A stretch of DNA of 64,000 nucleotides from contig NZ_JAKZGD010000006.1 of assembly GCF_022549495.1 (NCBI RefSeq), positions 186,001 through 250,000 of the forward strand, written 5' to 3'. The notes below the pieces were generated by a model. That model made no database searches. It was not told where the DNA came from and worked only from the letters and a program-made list of their open reading frames with translations. A program made the translations under genes and the position numbers. Below, piece after piece: positions 1-9,063 of the stretch. The stretch comes from Acinetobacter sp. ANC 4805. Lineage in GTDB: Bacteria; Pseudomonadota; Gammaproteobacteria; Pseudomonadales; Moraxellaceae. The first letter of the stretch is position 1. Every line of letters begins with the position of its first letter.

Positions 1-107
1 GGTGCTAAGGCTTGTTGATTTACTGCACCAGTATTAGCCACAGCAAAAGTGGTTGCACCAATCAAACTCGCAATTACTGCAACTTTAGAAAAAGTATTCA
101 TATTCAT
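1..107 (-). CDS. Secreted protein, N-terminal part only
   Basis: The first 35 codons of a leftward gene that runs off the left edge. The translation starts MNMNTFSKVAVIASLIG and continues through a hydrophobic stretch to a likely signal-peptidase site near TFAVA-NTG, so the product is probably exported. A GAGG ribosome-binding site lies just upstream of the ATG at 107. The mature part is outside the window, so no function can be given. Confidence 0.6.
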   Translation of the reverse strand, partial: MNMNTFSKVAVIASLIGATTFAVANTGAVNQQALA

Positions 108-176
108 GCCCTCATCATTATTTCGATATAGTCATTAAAACAAATGAAGATGAGGTGAATCTGAAGATCTATCATT

Positions 177-1955
177 TTAACTTAACGGCACTACACGGAG
201 TACCTCTTCTAACGTCGTCGCACCTTCAATGACTTTACGCGCACCCGCAATACGCAATGGCTCAACACCTTCTTTCTTTGCTTGAGCCTTTAAATCATTT
301 AACGTGCCATGCGCACTAATAATAGATTTTAACTCTAGGCTGACAGGCATAAATTCATAGATACCCACACGACCTTTATAGCCCGTATGACGGCATGCTT
401 CGCATCCTACAGCCTTATACATCGTGGTTGGCATATCCATCATATAATCAAAAGTAAGATGTCCCCATTCTTGTTCGTTAATTGCTGTTTCTTGCTTACA
501 AAGTGGACAAAGTCGACGCACCAACCGTTGTGCTAAAACACCTAAAATCGTCGCCGCAGTTAAAAATGGCTGTACCCCCAAATCATGTAATCGAGTAAGA
601 CTCGAAGGTGCATCATTGGTATGTAAAGTCGAGAGAACCAAATGCCCCGTTAAAGCAGCCTGAATTGCCATATTTGCGGTGTCGTGATCACGAATCTCAC
701 CCACCATAATAATGTCAGGGTCTTGACGCATCAGCGCGCGTACACCATCAGCAAAACCAAGTTCAATATTTGGATTGACCTGCATCTGGTTAAAGCTCGG
801 CTCCAACATTTCAATCGGATCTTCAATGGTACAAACATTGACTTGTTCAGTTGCCAATTGCTTTAAAGACGAATATAACGTTGTGGTTTTACCTGAACCT
901 GTTGGCCCCGTCACCAAAATAATACCGTGGCTATGCTGTGTCAGTTGCTGCCAACTTTGTAATAAATGCCCTTCAAATCCTAATTGCTGAAAACTACGCA
1001 CTAATACTTCAGGATCAAAAATACGCATGACCAACTTTTCACCAAAGGCGGTTGGCAGCGTAGAAAGACGTAATTCCGTTTCTTGACCTTTAGGTGTACG
1101 TGTTTTTAAACGTCCATCTTGAGGCTTGCGCTTTTCCGCAACATTCATACGACCTAAGATTTTAATACGGGAAATCACCGCCATAAGTGTATTGGCTGGC
1201 ATGTTATAAATGGTATGTAACACACCATCAATACGGAAACGAACCTTACCCTTATCTTTACGAGGCTCTAAATGAATATCACTTGCCCCTTGTTCAAAGG
1301 CAAATTGCAACACCCAATCCACCAGTTTCACAATATGCTGATCATTCGCATCAGGGTTTTGTGTATCACCTAATTGTAATAAGGCTTCAACGCCCTTATT
1401 TTCACGATCATATACACTCGCATTTTGCGATGAGCTTACTGCACGGCTGACTTGATAATATTCGACTAAATAGCGTTGTAATTGCTCAGGATTTAATAAA
1501 ACTCTTTCAATCTTTTTAGGTGCTAAACTACGTTCTAAGTTATTTTGCCACTCTGTGATAAATGGCTGATCCGTACCAATCAAAATACGGTCAACACTAA
1601 CTTCAACAGCCAATATACGGTTTCTGACCGCAAATTCCTGCGACATCACACTGGTCAATGCCGTCACATCTGCTTTTAAAGGGTCGATGACAAATAATGG
1701 GACTTCAGCTTTCTCAGCCAACCACTGGCATAAACGATTTACAGTTAAGGTCGAAGCAACATTCAATTGATCTTTTAAATTGAAATGACCGACCCACTGC
1801 AACGGATGCCATTTCAACTGATCTTTTTGACGATGTGTTGTTTGAATTAACAACTTATCTCTTTCTGTAATACGACCATCTTTTAATAATTGTTCTAAGC
1901 ACCAAGTTACATCAACCGTAAAAGAAAAGTTTGCAAATTTTGTCTGAGCTTGCAT
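177..1955 (-). CDS. gspE: Type II secretion ATPase GspE
   Basis: Hexameric cytoplasmic ATPase of the GspE/PilB family that powers pseudopilus assembly in type II secretion. An N-terminal MshEN-like region precedes the ATPase core with Walker A GPTGSGKTT (about residue 350), an Asp box (CTIEDPIE), Walker B (DPDIIMVGEIRD), a His box (STLHTND) and two CxxC zinc-binding pairs (CPLC, CEAC) near residues 483-521. About 592 residues, usual for the family. The frame also has an upstream TTG at 1973, but the ATG at 1955 gives the MQAQTKF start typical of Acinetobacter GspE and has GGGGGA 10 bases upstream. It stands alone; no other gsp genes are in the window, which fits scattered gsp genes in this genus. 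PilB is the main alternative, less likely from the N-terminus. Confidence 0.9.
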   Translation of the reverse strand: MQAQTKFANFSFTVDVTWCLEQLLKDGRITERDKLLIQTTHRQKDQLKWHPLQWVGHFNLKDQLNVASTLTVNRLCQWLAEKAEVPLFVIDPLKADVTALTSVMSQEFAVRNRILAVEVSVDRILIGTDQPFITEWQNNLERSLAPKKIERVLLNPEQLQRYLVEYYQVSRAVSSSQNASVYDRENKGVEALLQLGDTQNPDANDQHIVKLVDWVLQFAFEQGASDIHLEPRKDKGKVRFRIDGVLHTIYNMPANTLMAVISRIKILGRMNVAEKRKPQDGRLKTRTPKGQETELRLSTLPTAFGEKLVMRIFDPEVLVRSFQQLGFEGHLLQSWQQLTQHSHGIILVTGPTGSGKTTTLYSSLKQLATEQVNVCTIEDPIEMLEPSFNQMQVNPNIELGFADGVRALMRQDPDIIMVGEIRDHDTANMAIQAALTGHLVLSTLHTNDAPSSLTRLHDLGVQPFLTAATILGVLAQRLVRRLCPLCKQETAINEQEWGHLTFDYMMDMPTTMYKAVGCEACRHTGYKGRVGIYEFMPVSLELKSIISAHGTLNDLKAQAKKEGVEPLRIAGARKVIEGATTLEEVLRVVPLS

Positions 1956-1999
1956 AACCGTCAGTTCCCCCAATTCATTGCGAATTTATATTTCTTAGA

Positions 2000-2734
2000 T
2001 TATTGATTCGACTCTACAGCAATAACTGTGACGTTGTTTTCATCCACTGTAAACCGAATATTTAATTCCGCAAAACACATTCCATAGACTCGCTCAATAT
2101 CATTTTGATAAGCAGGTCGAGGGTCTAAAGATAACACTTGTTCAAGTTCATCTAATATCTTTTTATTCAAAATCCCAAGCTTTAGAAGATGTTGTTGCTG
2201 TAATTGTGCAGTTTCCATCCAGATCACCATTTTGCGTATGGGTTCATCTTGAGCATAGCCACTCACAGAATCCGCAATTGCATCTGAATATTGGATGTAG
2301 GGTTTAATATCTAAAATTGGTGTCCCATTTAATAAGTCACTGCCCGTGACATATAAACGAACCGATTTCCCATGCTTTTCAACTCGAACAAAGCGAACCA
2401 CGGATAAACCGATTGGAGATGGGCGATACATGCTTCTTGTTGCAAAAACACCGACTTTTTGGTTTCCGCCCAAGCGTGGTGGACGCACCTGTGAACGAAA
2501 TTTAGGCTCTTGATTCAATGTGTTGGTATTATTTTTATTATCATGAAACTGCCACAACAACCATAAATGACTAAAATCCTCAATTCCCTCAAATGCTAAA
2601 ACATCGTTATAAGGTTCGACCATCTCTATATAAGACTCGATTTGCACTAAATTTGGCTGCCTTGGGATACCAAATTTTTCACGATAAGGAGAATACATAT
2701 AACCGATGATCGGCATGACTACAGAGCTATTCAT
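2000..2734 (-). CDS. trmO: tRNA m6t6A37 methyltransferase TrmO (TsaA/YaeB family)
   Basis: SAM-dependent enzyme that N6-methylates threonylcarbamoyl-adenosine 37 in some tRNAs for ANN codons. The family's single-sheet barrel is recognisable from the early IGYMYSPYREKFGIPRQP segment, FEGIEDFSHLWLLW, and GVFATRSMYRPSPIGLS, the signature loop binding SAM. About 244 residues, close to the E. coli protein. A GTG at 2737 precedes ATG 2734 in frame; the ATG is the simpler start. It is divergent from fpr. Confidence 0.92.
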   Translation of the reverse strand: MNSSVVMPIIGYMYSPYREKFGIPRQPNLVQIESYIEMVEPYNDVLAFEGIEDFSHLWLLWQFHDNKNNTNTLNQEPKFRSQVRPPRLGGNQKVGVFATRSMYRPSPIGLSVVRFVRVEKHGKSVRLYVTGSDLLNGTPILDIKPYIQYSDAIADSVSGYAQDEPIRKMVIWMETAQLQQQHLLKLGILNKKILDELEQVLSLDPRPAYQNDIERVYGMCFAELNIRFTVDENNVTVIAVESNQ

Positions 2735-2834
2735 CACTTTTTCTTATAAACACAATTAAATATATTCAGTTTATAGGGAATGATTTTAGATTAGAATAGC
2801 AACCTGTTTCTTTTAACTGTGATCGAGACCTTTA

Positions 2835-3614
2835 ATGGCTGCTTTTAACGTTGAACGCATTACTCATGTTCACCACTGGAATGACACACTTTTCAGTTTT
2901 AAAACGACACGCGATACAAGCTTACGTTTTAAAAATGGTCAGTTTGTTATGATCGGGCTTGAAGTGAATGGTAAGCCTTTAATGCGTGCTTATTCGATTG
3001 CGAGTGCGAATTATGAAGAAGAACTCGAATTCTTCTCGATTAAAGTACAAGATGGTCCACTAACTTCTATCTTACAAAAAGTACAAGTGGGCGACGAAAT
3101 CCTTATTTCTAAAAAACCTACGGGTACTCTCGTACACGATGATTTATTACCAGGTAAAAACTTATATCTTTTATCTTCTGGTACAGGATTAGCACCATTC
3201 CTTTCTTTACTTCGTGACCCAGAAACTTACGAAAAGTTTGAAAAGGTCATTATGGTTCACGGTACACGTTATGTATCTGAACTTGCTTATCAAGACCTGA
3301 TTCTGAATGAACTTCCGAGCAATGAGTTTTTCGAAGAGTTAGGAATTAAAGACAAGCTTGTTTATTATCCAACCGTAACACGTGAACCTTTCCACACTCA
3401 AGGTCGTGTAACAACGGCAATCGAATCAGGCGAACTGTTTGAAAAGATAGGTTTACCTCGTTTCAACCGTGAAACTGACCGCGCAATGCTTTGTGGTAGC
3501 CCTGCTTTCCTAAAAGATGTTGCTGCTTTACTTGACCAACATGGTTTAGTTGAATCCCCTCGTATGGGCGTAATGGGTGATTATGTTATTGAACGTGCAT
3601 TTGTTGAAAAATAA
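2835..3614 (+). CDS. fpr: Ferredoxin/flavodoxin-NADP+ reductase Fpr
   Basis: FAD enzyme that moves electrons between NADPH and ferredoxin or flavodoxin. The FAD domain shows RAYSIAS (FAD-binding RxYS motif) and the NADP domain shows SSGTGLAPFLSLLRD and MLCGSPAFLKD. The C-terminus ends VIERAFVEK, typical of bacterial Fpr with an aromatic residue near the end. 259 residues, normal. A strong intrinsic terminator follows. Confidence 0.95.
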   Translation: MAAFNVERITHVHHWNDTLFSFKTTRDTSLRFKNGQFVMIGLEVNGKPLMRAYSIASANYEEELEFFSIKVQDGPLTSILQKVQVGDEILISKKPTGTLVHDDLLPGKNLYLLSSGTGLAPFLSLLRDPETYEKFEKVIMVHGTRYVSELAYQDLILNELPSNEFFEELGIKDKLVYYPTVTREPFHTQGRVTTAIESGELFEKIGLPRFNRETDRAMLCGSPAFLKDVAALLDQHGLVESPRMGVMGDYVIERAFVEK

Positions 3615-3629
3615 ACGTAAATAACTATA

Positions 3630-3663
3630 AAAGAAACCGAGGTGATCCCTCGGTTTCTTTTTA
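3630..3663 (+). terminator. Intrinsic terminator after fpr
   Basis: A 13-bp perfect stem (AAAGAAACCGAGG at 3630-3642 with 3648-3660) with a 5-base loop. Its T-rich 3' arm runs into further T residues. It can act only on the fpr transcript. Confidence 0.85.
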
Positions 3664-3737
3664 TCTGTTTAAAATCGTTATTTAATTTCAAATATTTTTA
3701 TTCTAAATAAATTATTTAGAAAATCTAAAAATAAGAA

Positions 3738-4298
3738 TTATGCAGCATCTAAATTAATCAACCTCTCAATATAATACCAACACTCTTCTATCTGTGTATG
3801 ATCTTTGTTTACTTTTGCATAAGCAGTCATACCATCTAAAATATTAATGTACATTGCTGTCAGTACATGTGGTTGAAATACTTTTGCTTTCTCAAACAAT
3901 CCTTCAAGTAATTGCATCAACCATTCTCTATATTCCATGATTGGTCGAATAATGGACGGATATTGCTGTAATACTTCAAGTGATGCTTTCTGAAACATAC
4001 AACCATGAAAATCATCAGAGTTAAACCAAGCTAAGTGCCAAAAATATACTGCTTTAATTTTTCCTAAATAATCCTCTTCTTTCTGTAGACTAATTTCTTG
4101 TTGAATTGCAGCTTGAATACTTTGATTACGACGAGACAAACACTCCTCTATCAGGTTCTCTTTTGAAGGAAAGTACTTATAAAAGGTCATCTTGGCAACA
4201 CCAGACTCGCTAATGATTCGATCCACTCCGACTGAACTATAGTTATAGCGGTTAAAGAGATTTAGAGCCGTTATAATAATATCTTCTTTTTTTGACAT
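3738..4298 (-). CDS. TetR/AcrR-family transcriptional regulator
   Basis: A 186-residue one-component repressor. The N-terminal helix-turn-helix spans about residues 5-50, with the characteristic GVAKMTFYKYFPSKENLIEECL recognition region (family form T.FYKYF.SKE.L). The rest is the helical ligand and dimerisation domain, whose ligand cannot be predicted. It is divergent from the diiron-type gene at 4741 across about 440 AT-rich bases, so it may control that gene as well as itself; this is inference from orientation only. Confidence 0.9.
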   Translation of the reverse strand: MSKKEDIIITALNLFNRYNYSSVGVDRIISESGVAKMTFYKYFPSKENLIEECLSRRNQSIQAAIQQEISLQKEEDYLGKIKAVYFWHLAWFNSDDFHGCMFQKASLEVLQQYPSIIRPIMEYREWLMQLLEGLFEKAKVFQPHVLTAMYINILDGMTAYAKVNKDHTQIEECWYYIERLINLDAA

Positions 4299-4740
4299 TT
4301 TATTATCCTTTTAGAATTTTATCAAAGAACTTAATTAATTATTTAGACATAGTTAAATGCTGGATAATTTCTGGCACCCATGCTTATTTATATAAAGCGT
4401 ATTATAAAAAATTAAAATCTTTTCTTATATGCCCTCCCTTATAAATTAAGCAAAAACCATTTCAGAAACAAGTTTATTTGTAAAAAAAAATTTCTATTTT
4501 AAAAAAATTAAAATATATCGTGAAGTATATCACTTTTTCATTCAAGTTAAGTTAATTAATAATCTCTATCATGATTTTTTAGCCTGTTTAATAAATTGAT
4601 TTCACAAAAAATTCATTTTATATTTATGCAATCCAATAAAAAGATATTTGGTTGAACTAATAGTTATTCAAAAGCAGCCAAAGAAATTCGAAATTATATA
4701 ATTGGAAAAGCTATAATATTAATTCATTGAGTAGAAGACT
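4299..4740. other. AT-rich divergent intergenic region
   Basis: Very AT-rich spacer between the TetR gene and the diiron-type gene. It should hold both promoters. I see short AT palindromes (for example TTAATTAATTA near 4330) but no operator I can name, and no open frame with a convincing start. Confidence 0.4.
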
Positions 4741-5598
4741 ATGCCAAAAAAATTCGAATGTTTTAACAGCCCTAGACAGAAAGCTATAGACGGAATGAAG
4801 AATAGTATTTCTGAAGAATTATGGAACAAGAACCTGAACTTTCTGAAAGAGTTGCGAGCAGAAATTTCAAACCATCCTGTTTCGACCCATCCAGCCATTC
4901 AACTTCTAAATGATGGTGTGATTGACAAAGAAACCTTGAAGCACATTCATCTAGAATACCGCCATGCAATTGTTCAGGTATTTACGGATGCATTGCTCAT
5001 GGCACAGTTTCAGACCAAACAACTAGAACCTCGCCTACTATCAGGTTCTAAGATGTATCCTCGCTTTTTACTTAATCTCAATATATTAGATGAGTTTGGT
5101 TTCCGTCCAGGACTTGATCAAGACGGCTATTATTCTGGAAATCCAGAGTATGCACATTATCCACTCTTTGAAGATGTACTTGATGATTTTGAGTTGAGCC
5201 AATCTGAACGTAATGACTATCAACCTTCGATCATTGCTCAGCAAGTACGTAATTATTTAGAAGAATCTTTCGATCGTTATCAAGTCGTTTCTGCTTTACT
5301 TGCGGTTGCGGAAGAAGAAGTCATTTTATTTAGCCCAGCACTTCGTCAAGCAACCAATGCGGTCGGTTTTGATGTTGATAGTGGCTATTACTATGTTCAC
5401 GGTGTATCACATGATGAAACTGCAGAAGCTGCAGATGACGATCATGAAGATGATTTATGGTTTGTGCTCGCTCAAGCATGTGTTGAATCAGATTACAGTG
5501 CAATTCGCAAAATCTGCTTAGAATACTGTGATCTATGGCAGCAATTTTGGGATGAACAAATTGCTTACCAATATGAAACGTATAAAAAACGGGCTTAA
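4741..5598 (+). CDS. Heme-oxygenase-like diiron (iron-containing redox) protein
   Basis: A 285-residue all-helical protein resembling the heme-oxygenase-like diiron oxidase/oxygenase superfamily (TenA/PqqC/UndA fold). Candidate metal ligands are spaced as expected: an ExxH pair in the second helix (E72, H75 in HLEYRHA), an acidic cluster in the fourth helix (AEEEV, residues 190-194), and a C-terminal His/acid group (H224, E229, H235 in SHDETAEAADDDHEDD). Known members fragment fatty acids, amino acids or cofactors with O2; the substrate here cannot be read from sequence. It is monocistronic, with a terminator just downstream and a divergent TetR gene upstream. Confidence 0.7.
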   Translation: MPKKFECFNSPRQKAIDGMKNSISEELWNKNLNFLKELRAEISNHPVSTHPAIQLLNDGVIDKETLKHIHLEYRHAIVQVFTDALLMAQFQTKQLEPRLLSGSKMYPRFLLNLNILDEFGFRPGLDQDGYYSGNPEYAHYPLFEDVLDDFELSQSERNDYQPSIIAQQVRNYLEESFDRYQVVSALLAVAEEEVILFSPALRQATNAVGFDVDSGYYYVHGVSHDETAEAADDDHEDDLWFVLAQACVESDYSAIRKICLEYCDLWQQFWDEQIAYQYETYKKRA

Positions 5599-5604
5599 TT
5601 TCTC

Positions 5605-5648
5605 AAAAAAAGCCATCTCGAAGTTTCAACTGGAGATGGCTTTTTTAT
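5605..5648 (+). terminator. Intrinsic terminator after the diiron-type gene
   Basis: Stem AGCCATCTC (5611-5619) with GAGATGGCT (5633-5641), flanked by an A run and a run of at least six T. The pattern can work in both directions. Confidence 0.85.
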
Positions 5649-5765
5649 TTACAGATTAAAAGGTTGCTTATATTTTTAATTGCCCGAATGCCCTAAACTA
5701 AAGAATCTCTTTCCCAAAGCTATTTACGATATAATTCAACTTTATTTTCCTACATATCCCACTTC

Positions 5766-6221
5766 ATGTTTTCTCAGTTTGATCTCAACTTATTGGTTCT
5801 TCTCATTTTATTAAGCTGTGGTATTTTTAGTCAAAACACAGCTATCACAATTGCGGCTGCAAGTTTGATACTGGTAAAACTCACACCATTAAATCAGTTT
5901 TTCCCTTATATTCAGGACTATGGACTAAATATTGGTATTATTATTTTAACCATTGGCGTATTGGCACCGATTGCAAGCGGTAAAATTAGCGGTCACAGTA
6001 TTCTCAAGTCTTTTATCAGTATTAAATCATTGCTTGCGATTGCCGTTGGCTTAGCCGTGGCATGGTTAGGTGGTCGCGGTGTAAAACTAATGAGTAATCA
6101 ACCTGATATTGTAGCAGGATTATTAATTGGGACGGTCGCTGGTGTTGCACTCTTACGTGGTGTTCCTGTTGGCCCACTGATTGCTGCTGGTATTTTATCG
6201 CTTTTGATTGGAAAATCTTAA
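5766..6221 (+). CDS. DUF441 (UPF0756, YeaL-like) inner-membrane protein
   Basis: A 151-residue very hydrophobic protein with about four membrane segments and the conserved features of the DUF441 family: [14 protein letters not shown] near the N-terminus, a long central [13 protein letters not shown] segment and [14 protein letters not shown] near the C-terminus. Its molecular role is unknown. It sits alone between convergent neighbours. Confidence 0.88.
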   Translation: MFSQFDLNLLVLLILLSCGIFSQNTAITIAAASLILVKLTPLNQFFPYIQDYGLNIGIIILTIGVLAPIASGKISGHSILKSFISIKSLLAIAVGLAVAWLGGRGVKLMSNQPDIVAGLLIGTVAGVALLRGVPVGPLIAAGILSLLIGKS

Positions 6222-6344
6222 TAGGTTCAAGCCAATGCTTATGGATTGGCATCTTGGTTAATCATTCTGTATATGCAAATAAGAGTATATAAGCCGTTCA
6301 GGGAGAATGTGTATCTCCCTTTACGACCTAGATAACAAAGTTAA

Positions 6345-7265
6345 TCAATCTTCATAATACATCGCACGCTTCTTTGAAAATTTCTCAAGTTGCTTCAGAA
6401 AACCTTCAAAATAATTTTTGTCTTTATCTTCAACTCTATAACCTGCATACAGTGTACGTCTCAGACCTTCTGGAGCTACGCATCCTAAACGACGGCTCAC
6501 AACCCAACCTTTTTGCTCATACTCATTGACTACCCAATCAGGTAAAGCAGCAATGCCTCGTCCACTGGCAACCAATTGAATCAACATCTGGGTCAAATCA
6601 GTTGTCCGAATGTGCTTCGGATGAATATTCGCTGGAATAAACAAATGCGCCATAATGTCTAAACGGTGCTTATCGACAGGATAAGTAATTAGCGTTTCAT
6701 CAGCTAAATCTTGTATTGAAATTTGTTCAGCACGAGCCAAAGGATGTGTATTGGACAAAACCAAACGTGATTCATATTCAAAGATTGGGAAGTATTCAAT
6801 CCCTTTTAAAGCAATTGGGTCAGCCGTGATCAATAAATCAAATTCAGCATTCTGCAATAGATCATGTGGATTTGCCTCAAAACCTGCTGCAAAGTCCAAA
6901 TCTACATCTGGATATTGCTGGCGATATTGATTTAATAACGGCATGAGCCAATCAAAGCAACTATGACATTCCGATGAGAAAATAATTCGTCCCGTTTGTC
7001 CATGTACGATACGGGTAATATCGGTTTGTGCGATTTGCACCTGTGGCAACACATCATCTGCTAACTTAAGTAAGCGTTCACCAACATTCGAAAAGCTAAC
7101 AGGACGGCTACGACGATTCACAACCTCAACCCCATACCAATGATCGAGTTCTTTTAATTGATGTGAAATTGCAGATGGGGTAAGACATAAATCGGTTGCA
7201 GCTGCAACCAATGAACCATGCTCTCTTAAGGCAATTAAAGTTTTTAAATGACGAAGTTCTAACAC
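6345..7265 (-). CDS. metR: LysR-type regulator of methionine biosynthesis, MetR
   Basis: LysR-family activator whose E. coli counterpart senses homocysteine and controls metE, metH, metA and glyA. The N-terminal winged helix-turn-helix covers about residues 1-60; the effector domain keeps the MetR signature ECHSC and the ITYPV...RLDI and GIAALPDWVV segments that align to E. coli MetR. The reading frame extends to a TTG at 7277, but GTG 7265 gives MLELRHLK, matching the family N-terminus. A perfect MetR-type box (TGAA-N5-TTCA, 7281-7293) lies just upstream, supporting both identity and autoregulation. Confidence 0.88.
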   Translation of the reverse strand: MLELRHLKTLIALREHGSLVAAATDLCLTPSAISHQLKELDHWYGVEVVNRRSRPVSFSNVGERLLKLADDVLPQVQIAQTDITRIVHGQTGRIIFSSECHSCFDWLMPLLNQYRQQYPDVDLDFAAGFEANPHDLLQNAEFDLLITADPIALKGIEYFPIFEYESRLVLSNTHPLARAEQISIQDLADETLITYPVDKHRLDIMAHLFIPANIHPKHIRTTDLTQMLIQLVASGRGIAALPDWVVNEYEQKGWVVSRRLGCVAPEGLRRTLYAGYRVEDKDKNYFEGFLKQLEKFSKKRAMYYED

Positions 7266-7280
7266 AATAAAAACCAATGT

Positions 7281-7293
7281 TGAATTTAATTCA
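7281..7293. promoter_or_regulatory. MetR box
   Basis: TGAATTTAATTCA, an exact match to the MetR consensus TGAA-N5-TTCA. It lies in the 135-bp divergent spacer between metR and the COQ7-like gene, 16 bases from the metR start, so it may serve autoregulation, the divergent gene, or both. Confidence 0.7.
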
Positions 7294-7400
7294 TCTTATC
7301 ACAAAATTAATTATTTTGTCTCAGCATCAATATACTGAAACCAATTTGTATCAGAATTGCGTAATGCTGTATATTTTACAAACAAAAATAATCAGCAGCT

Positions 7401-7976
7401 GTGAGCCACAATATGAGTCAGAATAAAGAAATAGAAACTCAACTTAGGATTATTCATGCTTGTGAAAAAGGTGCAACAGGGGTTTATTATGGACATCGCA
7501 TCATTGCTAAACTATTTTTCCGAGATATGATTACAACCTTGGATGAAATGCATAGACATGAAACTGAACATTTTTATTTATTTGGAAATTTTCTTGCTCA
7601 ATATAAAAATTCAGTTGCATTACCCTCTCTGCTTTGGTGTGTTGGTGGCATTCTCTATGGATTACTTATTGGATTATTTGGCAGAAATGCCATTTGGGTA
7701 AGTACTGCCAGTATTGAAAATATTGTCAATAAAGAACTAGAAGAAGCTGCCTTTTTCTTTAAAGAAAAAAATATTAAGATTTATCAAGCTGTTTTAGATA
7801 TCCAAGAAGATGAAATAAGTCATCAACATATCGCTTTAGAACATGCAGACTTTAACTTTCCCTTAGCAAAAATGATTGCTAAATTTGCCCAACAATGTGC
7901 CTACCTTGCAAAATTTCTCGCCATACACCTTAAAATATCTTTGCCATCAAAAAAGAATTTGCCTCTTACAGATTAA
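7401..7976 (+). CDS. COQ7-like (demethoxyubiquinone hydroxylase-family) ferritin-like protein
   Basis: A 191-residue protein resembling the diiron COQ7 family, which hydroxylates demethoxyubiquinone. Visible family features: an N-terminal acidic helix, MHRHETEHFYLF (metal-binding E..H pattern), a hydrophobic membrane-associating hairpin (VGGILYGLLIGLFGRNAIW, aligned to the G.LLG.LGR stretch of COQ7), the IENIV..ELEEA helix and the QEDEISHQHIA ligand pattern. GTG at 7401 or ATG at 7413 could start it; neither has a good ribosome-binding site. It diverges from metR. It may be a paralogue rather than the ubiquinone enzyme, since an Acinetobacter genome normally has a separate coq7. Confidence 0.65.
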   Translation: MSHNMSQNKEIETQLRIIHACEKGATGVYYGHRIIAKLFFRDMITTLDEMHRHETEHFYLFGNFLAQYKNSVALPSLLWCVGGILYGLLIGLFGRNAIWVSTASIENIVNKELEEAAFFFKEKNIKIYQAVLDIQEDEISHQHIALEHADFNFPLAKMIAKFAQQCAYLAKFLAIHLKISLPSKKNLPLTD

Positions 7977-8027
7977 AACCCTCAAAATCTAGAAGGCTAA
8001 TCTTGTCTCGATCAGCCTTCGTATTGC

Positions 8028-8822
8028 TTAATTTACTGACAAACTAATAAGGCTGTAAAACTGATTTGTTGGCTTGTGCTGCGTATCTATCGTTTCACTG
8101 ACTTCTACTAAATATTCAGCCGCTTTAGGAAATACTAGATCAGCGCTTCCATCCATCGCTGCTTTTAAGACAACACCCTGTTCATCAGTCGCACCTTTCA
8201 CACGAATCACAATATTTGCATTTGCTAATGCTTGATTGGCTTTAGATACTTTAATTTTTACTGCTTGATTAGCTTGTAGCTCATTTGGGTGAGTTAAAAA
8301 CTCAACTTGAATCGGTGCTGTGCTTGAGTGGACTGGTGTGTTCTTGTCTTTTGACACATAGGTCAATAGTGTCCATTCGCGAATGATCTCAACTGGTGTA
8401 AATTTCTTAGCCTTTAAATCAGCAGGAATAATATATTTTCGGTCAGCTTTCGCAGATGCTTTATCTGCTGGGATATCGAAAAACATCTTCCATTCTTTTT
8501 GATCTTGAACGTATTTCAACGGATAAGTCGCACTGGTTTTCACGCTATAAGTACCTGATTCAGGGAGCTTCAAATCAAATACTGTTGCAGAACTCAATTT
8601 GGAATCTGGCTCAATTGTCGTGCTGATATTATTTGGATTCGTGATTTCAAACTTTGCATCTTTTAATGCATATTCACTGTGTAATGCTTCTTCTGCATAA
8701 CCTGAGATAATCGCCACTTGTGTTTGTTCAGTCTTATAAGCAATCGGTGCAACATACGGTTCATGGGCGAAACTATAGGTAGAAACCAATACCAATGAAC
8801 TGATTAATAAGTTTTTCATCAT
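8028..8822 (-). CDS. DUF4198 periplasmic protein
   Basis: A 264-residue exported protein: signal peptide MMKNLLISSLVLVSTYSFA followed by HEPYVAP, the histidine-bearing mature N-terminus typical of DUF4198. Members are beta-sandwich proteins often encoded beside metal-uptake genes and thought to assist nickel or other metal transport. A Fur-like box about 90 bp upstream suggests induction in iron starvation. No transporter is adjacent, so the metal role is inferred from family and regulator site. Confidence 0.75.
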   Translation of the reverse strand: MMKNLLISSLVLVSTYSFAHEPYVAPIAYKTEQTQVAIISGYAEEALHSEYALKDAKFEITNPNNISTTIEPDSKLSSATVFDLKLPESGTYSVKTSATYPLKYVQDQKEWKMFFDIPADKASAKADRKYIIPADLKAKKFTPVEIIREWTLLTYVSKDKNTPVHSSTAPIQVEFLTHPNELQANQAVKIKVSKANQALANANIVIRVKGATDEQGVVLKAAMDGSADLVFPKAAEYLVEVSETIDTQHKPTNQFYSLISLSVN

Positions 8823-8911
8823 TTCTTACCATTCTTTAGAATATTCGATGACACGATTCATCGAATTAAATCATTTGACTAAGGGATCAATGGTTAGAAT
8901 TATACACAAAT

Positions 8912-8930
8912 GAAAATAATTATCATTACT
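8912..8930 (-). promoter_or_regulatory. Fur-like box upstream of the DUF4198 gene
   Basis: On the minus strand the core AATGATAATTATTTTC matches the 16 central and right-hand bases of the Fur consensus (GATAATGATAATCATTATC) at 14 of 16 positions. It is about 90 bp upstream of the DUF4198 start. Confidence 0.6.
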
Positions 8931-9063
8931 ATTTTATGTTTCTTTAAAGCCTGTCACAAAAACTGCACTAGAATAAATAGGAATACTAGCAAATAAGGTG
9001 CGTCCTAAATGTTCAAAGATATATGAATAGTTTGGGCTAAAACTCCTAAAAGTAAACGCGATT

